From Streptomyces griseiscabiei (GTDB lineage: Bacteria > Actinomycetota > Actinomycetes > Streptomycetales > Streptomycetaceae), in the NCBI RefSeq assembly GCF_020010925.1, contig NZ_JAGJBZ010000002.1:2542001-2606000 (forward strand): a DNA stretch of 64,000 nucleotides, given 5' to 3'. The translations under genes and the position numbers were made by a program. Below, in pieces: positions 59,701 to 64,000 of the stretch. Position 1 is the first letter of the stretch; each line of letters begins with the position of its first letter. Below the pieces are notes generated by a model. That model ran no database searches and was not told the origin of the DNA. It was given only the letters and a program-made list of their open reading frames with translations.

Positions 59701-60371
59701 TCGACTCCCGCGACTGGCGCACCGACGCCGACCTCGCCGAGGTCTACACGGTGTGGGGCGGTTACGCCTACGGCCGGGAACTGGACGGCCGCCCGGCCCG
59801 CGAGGAGATGGAGACCGCGTACAAGCGGATCGAGGTGGCAGCGAAGAACACCGACACCCGTGAGCACGACATCGCCGACTCCGACGACTACTTCCAGTAC
59901 CACGGCGGCATGGTGGCCACCGTCCGCGCCCTGCGCGGCACGGCTCCCGAGGCGTACATCGGCGACTCCACCCGCCCGGAGACGGTCCGCACCCGCACCC
60001 TCGTCGAGGAGACGTCGAGGGTCTTCCGGGCCCGTGTGGTCAACCCCAAGTGGATCGAGGCGATGCGCCGCCACGGCTACAAGGGCGCCTTCGAACTCGC
60101 CGCCACCGTCGACTACCTGTTCGGCTACGACGCCACCACGGGCGTGATCGCCGACTGGATGTACGACAAGCTCACCGAGACCTACGTCCTCGACGAGACC
60201 AACCGCGAGTTCCTCCAGCAGGCCAACCCCTGGGCCCTGCACGGCATCGCCGAGCGGCTGCTGGAGGCGGAGTCGCGCGGTATGTGGGAGAAGCCGGACC
60301 CGGCGGTGCTGGAGGGGCTGCGTCAGGTCTACCTGGAGGCCGAGGGGGACCTGGAGGGCGGCGAGGACTGA
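56745..60371 (+). CDS. cobN: Aerobic cobaltochelatase large subunit CobN
   Basis: 1208 aa from ATG 56745, after GAGGAAGG; the open frame before it is the riboswitch. Motifs: RLLGGIRAWQEGLDLL near the start, ALVLSAYPTKHSRIGNAVGLDTPASAV, MIHLGKHGNLEWLPGKNAGLS, and GFFRDAFPHTIGLLDDAVRL, RARVVNPKWIEAMRRHGYKGAFE at the end. CobN with CobS and CobT inserts cobalt into hydrogenobyrinate diamide; ChlI/D-like partners are not in the window. The last 43 bases overlap the convergent puuD-like gene. Confidence 0.96.
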   Translation: MQPSSGERSAQPHILLLSTSDTDLLSARAAGGPVPYRFANPSRLPLEDLPALLDGAGLVVVRLLGGIRAWQEGLDLLLADGRPVVVLTGEQAPDAQLMAASTVPVGIAAEAHAYLAHGGPANLEQLARFLSDTVLLTGHGFDAPAPAPSWGPLPREARETDGPTVAVLYYRAHHMSGNTAFVGALCEAIEDTGARALPLYVASLRAPEPELIEELRAADAIVTTVLAAGGTKPAEASAGGDDESWDAGALTGLDVPILQALCLTGSRSAWEESDEGVSPLDAASQIAVPEFDGRLITVPFSFKEIDEDGLPAYVADPERAARVAGIAVRHARLRHIAGADKRLALVLSAYPTKHSRIGNAVGLDTPASAVALLRRLLDEGYDFGGADVPGLASGDGDELIRALIEAGGHDQDWLTEEQLARNPVRIPAADYRRWYAGLPEELRTSVEEHWGPPPGEMFVDRSANPEGDIVLAALRFGNLLILIQPPRGFGENPIAIYHDPDLPPSHHYLAAYRWIAARADDGGFGADAMIHLGKHGNLEWLPGKNAGLSAACGPDAALGDLPLIYPFLVNDPGEGTQAKRRVHATLVDHLVPPMARADSYGDIARLEQLLDEYAQISSMDPAKLPAIRAQIWTLIQAAKLDHDLGLNDRPEDDGFDDFLLHVDGWLCEVKDAQIRDGLHVLGNPPADADRVNLVLAILRARQIWGGTTALPGLREALGLDESAATRTTADEAEAKARALVERMEELGWDPDSVPDEHGEQVTAILEFAAREVVPRLKATTAELHHVVHALNGGFVPAGPSGSPLRGLVNVLPTGRNFYSVDPKAVPSRLAWETGQALADSLLERYRADNGEWPTSVGLSLWGTSAMRTSGDDVAEALALLGVRPVWDDASRRVTGLEAVPAEELGRPRVDVTLRISGFFRDAFPHTIGLLDDAVRLAASLDEPAEVNHVRAHVQADLASHGDERRATTRIFGSRPGTYGAGLLQLIDSRDWRTDADLAEVYTVWGGYAYGRELDGRPAREEMETAYKRIEVAAKNTDTREHDIADSDDYFQYHGGMVATVRALRGTAPEAYIGDSTRPETVRTRTLVEETSRVFRARVVNPKWIEAMRRHGYKGAFELAATVDYLFGYDATTGVIADWMYDKLTETYVLDETNREFLQQANPWALHGIAERLLEAESRGMWEKPDPAVLEGLRQVYLEAEGDLEGGED

Positions 60372-61078
60372 CGGCGGGCCCCGGCCGCCGCCACGAGCGC
60401 CCCGAAGAGGGCCTGTTGTACCGGGTCCTCTTCGGCGGTGTCCTCCGGATGCCACTGGACGGCGGTGAACCAGCCGGGCGCGCCCGGGAGTTCGAGCCCT
60501 TCGACGGTGCCGTCGGCGGCGCGGGCGGTGACCTGAAGCCCCTCGCCCGGCCGGTCCACGCGCTGGTGGTGGTAGCAGGAGGCCTCCACCTTCTGCGCCC
60601 CGGTGGCGCGCTCCACCAGGGTCTCGCGCCGGAGCGCCACCGGGTGCACGAGGTGGCGGTGCTCCCGGTCCGGGCCGCCCATGTCCTGTTCCAGGGTGCC
60701 GCCGAGGGCGACGTTGACGACCTGGAGGCCCCGGCAGACCGCGAGCAGCGGGATGCCCGACTCCAGGGCGGTGCGGGCGACGTCGAGATCGAAGGCGTCC
60801 TGTGTCTCGTCCACGTCGTAGACGCTGGAGTGGGTGTCGGTGGCGCCGTACCGGTGCGGGGCGAGGTCGCCGCCGCCGGGGAGCAGGACCCCGTCGAAGC
60901 GGGCGAGGCGCGCGGCCACGTCCTCGGGGGCCGGATGGATGGAGGCGGGCTCGCCGCCCGCCCGCCAGACGGCCTCGATCAGCGCGCGGGCGTTGACCTC
61001 GGCGGCGTACCGCAGCGCGGAGGTCGTGGCGGCGAAGCGGGCGGGGACGGCGATCAGCGGTCGTACGGGCGTGGTCAC
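60329..61078 (-). CDS. puuD: Gamma-glutamyl-gamma-aminobutyrate hydrolase-like class I amidotransferase (PuuD-like)
   Basis: 249 aa from GTG 61078. Peptidase C26 motifs: FDGVLLPGGGDLAPHRYG, the nucleophile elbow IPLLAVCRGLQVVNVALGG with Cys about 118, the substrate His of CYHHQRVDRP and the catalytic WFTAVQWHPEDTAEED (His-x-Glu). It would release GABA or a related amine from its gamma-glutamyl form. GTGA overlap with the aldehyde dehydrogenase upstream places it in a putrescine-type pathway. C-terminus rich in Ser/Pro. Confidence 0.88.
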   Translation of the reverse strand: MTTPVRPLIAVPARFAATTSALRYAAEVNARALIEAVWRAGGEPASIHPAPEDVAARLARFDGVLLPGGGDLAPHRYGATDTHSSVYDVDETQDAFDLDVARTALESGIPLLAVCRGLQVVNVALGGTLEQDMGGPDREHRHLVHPVALRRETLVERATGAQKVEASCYHHQRVDRPGEGLQVTARAADGTVEGLELPGAPGWFTAVQWHPEDTAEEDPVQQALFGALVAAAGARRQSSPPSRSPSASR

Positions 61079-62571
61079 AGCTGGATCCAGGTCGTCTTCA
61101 GTTCGGTGTACTTCTCGATGGCGTGGGCGGACTTGTCCCGGCCGTTGCCCGACTGCTTCATGCCGCCGAAGGGGACGGTCAGGTCGCCCTCCTCGTAGCA
61201 GTTCACCCAGACCGTCCCGGCCTTCAGCGCGCGCGAGACCTTGTGGGCGGTGGCCAGGTCGGAGGTCCACAGGCCGGCGGCGAGGCCGTACTCGGTGGCG
61301 TTGGCGAGCGTCACGGCCTCGTCGAGGTCGTCGAAGGCGAGGACCGACAGGACGGGGCCGAAGATCTCCTCGCGGGCCAGCCGCATACCGGGGTCCACCC
61401 GGTCGAAGACGGTGGGCTCCAGATAGCTGCCGCCGGTCTCGGCGCGGGTCCGGGAGCCGCCCGCGCGCAGGCGGGCCCCCTCGCTCAGACCGGTGGCGAC
61501 ATGGTCCCGCACCCGCTCCAGGTGGCTCTCGCCGACCAGGGCGCCCATCTCGGTGGCCGGGTCGAGCGGATCGCCGACGCGCAGCTCCCGGGCGCGGGCC
61601 ACGATCGCCTCGGTGACGCGTTCGGCGACGGAGGAGTGCACCAGGAGCCGGGAGGGGGCGGTGCACATCTCGCCCTGGTTGAAGAAGATGCCCCAGGCGG
61701 CGGTGGCGGCGGCCTTCTCCAGGTCGGGGGCGTCGGGGAGGATGATGTTCGGTGACTTGCCGCCCAGTTCGAGCCAGACGCGCTTGAGGTTGGAGTCGGC
61801 GGAGTAGCGCAGGAAGTGCCGGCCGACGGCCGTGGAGCCGGTGAAGGCGAGCACGTCCACGTCGGGGTGGAGGCCGAGGGCCCGCCCGGCGGTCGGTCCG
61901 TCACCGGTGACGACGTTGAGGACACCGGGCGGCAGTCCGGCCTCGGTGCCGATCCGGCCGAGGAGCAGTGCGGAGAGCGGTGAGTTCTCGGACGGCTTCA
62001 GGACGACCGTGCAGCCGGCCGCGAGCGCCGGGGCGACCTTCCAACTCGCCAGTGTCAGCGGGAAGTTCCATGGTACGACCGCGCCCACCACCCCGGCGGG
62101 CTCCCGGGTGACGAGGGCCAGGGAGTCGGGGGCGGTGTGCGGCGACTCGTCGGTGAGCTTGTCGGCCAGCTGCCCGTACCAGCGGAACGTGGTGATCGCG
62201 GCGCGCAGTTCGATGTCGTGCGCCTCCGTGTACGGCTTGCCCATCTCCAGAGTGATGGTCAGGGCGAGCCTCTCCCGCTGCTCTTCGAGGAGTTCGGCGA
62301 CCCGGAGCAGGACGCGGCCCCGGTCGGCGGGGGCCAGACGCGGCCAGGGGCCGGAGTCGAAGGCGCGGCGGGCGGCGGCCACGGCGAGGCCGACCTCGGC
62401 GTCGCCGGCGTCGGCGACCTCGACGAGGACCTGCCCGTCGCGGGGGGACACGACGGCGAAGGAGGCGCCCCCGCCCGCTTCGTCCACCCCGTCGATGTGG
62501 TGCCTGCCGGGCAGGTCCAGCTCCTTGGCGCGACGGAGCAGTACGTCGTGTGCGGGGGCGGGGGCGGGCAT
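61075..62571 (-). CDS. puuC: NAD(P)-dependent aldehyde dehydrogenase (PuuC-like)
   Basis: 498 aa. NAD-binding and catalytic motifs: PWNFPLTLASWKVAPALAAGCTVVLKPSE (Asn of PWNFP and Lys of KPSE), FTGSTAVGRHFL, LELGGKSPNII with the general base Glu, and FNQGEMCTAPSRLLV with the nucleophile Cys. EIFGPVLSVLAFDD and SGNGRDKSAHAIEKYTELKTTW close the fold. The SGNGRDKS-YTELKTTW end is typical of gamma-glutamyl-gamma-aminobutyraldehyde dehydrogenases. Coupled to the puuD-like gene. Confidence 0.92.
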   Translation of the reverse strand: MPAPAPAHDVLLRRAKELDLPGRHHIDGVDEAGGGASFAVVSPRDGQVLVEVADAGDAEVGLAVAAARRAFDSGPWPRLAPADRGRVLLRVAELLEEQRERLALTITLEMGKPYTEAHDIELRAAITTFRWYGQLADKLTDESPHTAPDSLALVTREPAGVVGAVVPWNFPLTLASWKVAPALAAGCTVVLKPSENSPLSALLLGRIGTEAGLPPGVLNVVTGDGPTAGRALGLHPDVDVLAFTGSTAVGRHFLRYSADSNLKRVWLELGGKSPNIILPDAPDLEKAAATAAWGIFFNQGEMCTAPSRLLVHSSVAERVTEAIVARARELRVGDPLDPATEMGALVGESHLERVRDHVATGLSEGARLRAGGSRTRAETGGSYLEPTVFDRVDPGMRLAREEIFGPVLSVLAFDDLDEAVTLANATEYGLAAGLWTSDLATAHKVSRALKAGTVWVNCYEEGDLTVPFGGMKQSGNGRDKSAHAIEKYTELKTTWIQL

Positions 62572-62616
62572 GGGCGCTCCTCTTCTTGTCGTTTCTCGGT
62601 GGTTCCTGGACCGGGG

Positions 62617-64000
62617 TCAGTCCGTGGCCGGCCGGCCGCCCCGGGTCACCCGTGCCGCGACGAGACCCAGGACCAGCACCACCGGCACGGTCAGCTGCAG
62701 CCACATCGCGGTGGTGCTGTCGCCGCCGATGAGGGTGGTGAAGTTCACGATGATCAGCCAGATCGCCCCGGCGATGCCGAGCGCGCCGAGCACCGGTGCG
62801 ATCAGTGTGTTCCAGGGCCGGGTGTCGGCGCGGGTGCGGCGGAAGAAGACGACCACGGAGACGGAGGTCAGGAAGTACAGCAGCATCATCGCGAGGACGG
62901 CCACACCGCTGAACCAGGAGAACAGCGTCAGCACGGGATCCTTGCCCAGCACGGCGAACGGGACGATCAGGGCCGCCGCGATCACGGTCTGGACGACACC
63001 GGCCGCCCAGGGGGAGTGGCGGCTGTTGAGCGTGGTCAGCCCGCGCGGCAGCAGACCCTCGCGGCCCAGGGAGAACAGATAGCGGTTGGCGGAGTTGTGG
63101 AACGCCAGGATGCCGGCGAACAGGGAGGTGGCCAGCAGCACGGGCAGGACGTCGCCGGTCCAGGCGCCGAACTCCGCCGCGATGGGGGCGAAGACCCAGC
63201 CCGCCGCGTCGCCGCCCTCCAGCGCCTTGCCCGCCTCCGCCGTGGCCTGGGACGCGCCGTGCGCGGAGACCAGCATCCAGGAGGTGAAGGCGAAGAAGCC
63301 GGTGACCACCGCGACCGACAGATAGGTGGCGCGCGGCACCGTCTTCCTGGGCTCCCGGGCCTCCTCGCCGTAGATGGCGGTCGCCTCGAAGCCGAACATC
63401 GACGCCACGGCGAACATCAGCGCCACCCCGGGGGCGCCCTGGAGCGCCGCGTCGGGCGAGAAGCTGTCGGCGAGGCCGAGCCCCTCGGGGCCGCCGCCCT
63501 TGACGAAGGTCACCACGGCGAAGGCGATCAGGATGCTGAACTCCGCCAGCACGAACACGGCCAGCACCTTGGCGCCCATCTCGATCCCGGCGGCGCCGAG
63601 GACCTGGACGACCACCATCGTCACCAGCGCCCACACCCACCAGGCGATGCTGACATCGGCGTAGTGCTCGACGAGACCGCTCACCGTGGCGCCGTAGAGC
63701 CCGTACATCGCGGCCTGGATGGCGCAGTACGCGAAGAGCGCGACACCGGCGCTGCCGGAGCCGGCCGACCGGCCGAGTCCCTTGCCGATGTAGGTGTAGA
63801 AGGCGCCGGCGTCGACGACATGGCGGCCCATGGTGACGAAGCCGATGGAGAAGAGCAGGATCACGACGCCGGCCGCGATGTACGCGGCGGGGACCCCGGC
63901 GCCGTTGCCGATGACGACGGCGATGGGGACGGCGCCGGCGATGCCCGTCAGCGGGGCCTGGGCGGAAAGGACGAAGAAGAGGATGCCCAGGACACCGAGC
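62617..64000 (-). CDS. puuP: APC-family amino acid/polyamine permease (PuuP-like), N-terminus beyond window
   Basis: At least 461 residues; the frame remains open to base 64000 (AQAPLTGIAGAVPIAVVIGNG continues upstream). It has about 11-12 helices with APC features: GAFYTYIGKGLGR, AGSGSAGVALFAYC, FGFEATAIYGEEAREPRKTVPRATYLSV (key part FEATAIYGEEA) and FAGILAFHNSANRYLFSLGREGLLP. The EEAREPRKTVPRA loop is typical of AAT/polyamine transporters. It lies 45 bases upstream of the aldehyde dehydrogenase and should bring in the amine that this operon degrades. Confidence 0.88.
   Translation of the reverse strand, partial: LGVLGILFFVLSAQAPLTGIAGAVPIAVVIGNGAGVPAAYIAAGVVILLFSIGFVTMGRHVVDAGAFYTYIGKGLGRSAGSGSAGVALFAYCAIQAAMYGLYGATVSGLVEHYADVSIAWWVWALVTMVVVQVLGAAGIEMGAKVLAVFVLAEFSILIAFAVVTFVKGGGPEGLGLADSFSPDAALQGAPGVALMFAVASMFGFEATAIYGEEAREPRKTVPRATYLSVAVVTGFFAFTSWMLVSAHGASQATAEAGKALEGGDAAGWVFAPIAAEFGAWTGDVLPVLLATSLFAGILAFHNSANRYLFSLGREGLLPRGLTTLNSRHSPWAAGVVQTVIAAALIVPFAVLGKDPVLTLFSWFSGVAVLAMMLLYFLTSVSVVVFFRRTRADTRPWNTLIAPVLGALGIAGAIWLIIVNFTTLIGGDSTTAMWLQLTVPVVLVLGLVAARVTRGGRPATD

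Noticed and set aside
60329..60371. 43-base overlap of cobN and the puuD-like gene as a sign of wrong gene ends
   Set aside because: Both C-terminal frames are open and plausible; convergent 3' overlaps of this size occur in Streptomyces, so I left both ends as they are.
56643..60455. Long minus-strand open frame opposite cobN
   Set aside because: No recognisable domain, and cobN motifs run through the whole plus strand after a riboswitch.
1..64000. CRISPR arrays, tRNAs, transposases, integrases or attachment sites
   Set aside because: None seen on reading both strands; repeats found are short tandem units or palindromes without spacer regularity.

Overview
The window is high-GC actinobacterial DNA, almost certainly Streptomyces: strong GC bias at third codon positions, GTG/TTG starts, ATGA/GTGA stop-start overlaps, Tat and lipoprotein signals, and Streptomyces-type gene families. 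It reads as an accessory or metabolic part of the chromosome. Both ends cut genes (a livF-type ATPase on the left, an APC permease on the right). No rRNA, tRNA, CRISPR array, transposase or integrase was seen.

Left third (1-20138). A minus-strand operon pqqABCDE runs with 4-nt overlaps straight into a branched-chain-amino-acid-type ABC importer (binding protein, LivH, LivM, LivG, LivF). A secreted PQQ-type sugar dehydrogenase is divergent from it. Next comes a LacI-controlled sugar or polyol catabolic island (two TIM-barrel isomerases, a Gfo/Idh/MocA oxidoreductase, a sugar-binding lipoprotein) that lacks its own permease and ATPase genes. Then follow a secreted peptidoglycan-binding protein, an HTH-TM-glycosidase-like fusion without the expected catalytic glutamates, gene fragments, an SGNH hydrolase, a DUF2218 protein and a 2-hydroxyacid dehydrogenase that share MarR-like operators.

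Centre (20172-40227), the most interesting part. This is a copper island: a Met-rich membrane protein, a CopA-type Cu(I) ATPase, two PCu(A)C-like proteins, a His-rich membrane protein and an ECF sigma factor. It is followed by an isonitrile-lipopeptide pathway (scoE, scoD, scoC, scoB and a C-A-T-R NRPS scoA, the counterpart of the mycobacterial Rv0097-Rv0101 chalkophore genes), preceded by an Asp/Asn-hydroxylase-like gene, an MFS exporter, a KASIII enzyme and an extra ACP. A FecBCD-type metallophore importer completes it. Three intergenic sites with exactly the same bipartite promoter, GGAACT-N16-CGACTACT, stand before the copper operon (which contains the sigma gene), before the biosynthetic operon and before the importer operon. 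I infer one autoregulated ECF regulon for copper acquisition: make the chalkophore, export it, re-import the copper complex, and deliver copper by CopA and PCu(A)C.

Right third (40218-64000). GH97 and GH95-like glycosidases and a Tat-exported lyase- or lectin-like protein come first. Then comes most of the corrin-ring part of aerobic-type cobalamin synthesis (cobL, cobM, cbiD, cobK, cobIJ, cobH, cobG, cobN), with a BtuCDF-type importer, and two cobalamin riboswitches (before btuC and before cobN). A Puu-type polyamine/GABA set (puuD-, puuC- and puuP-like) ends the window. All functions are read from sequence motifs and memory of families; no search was run.
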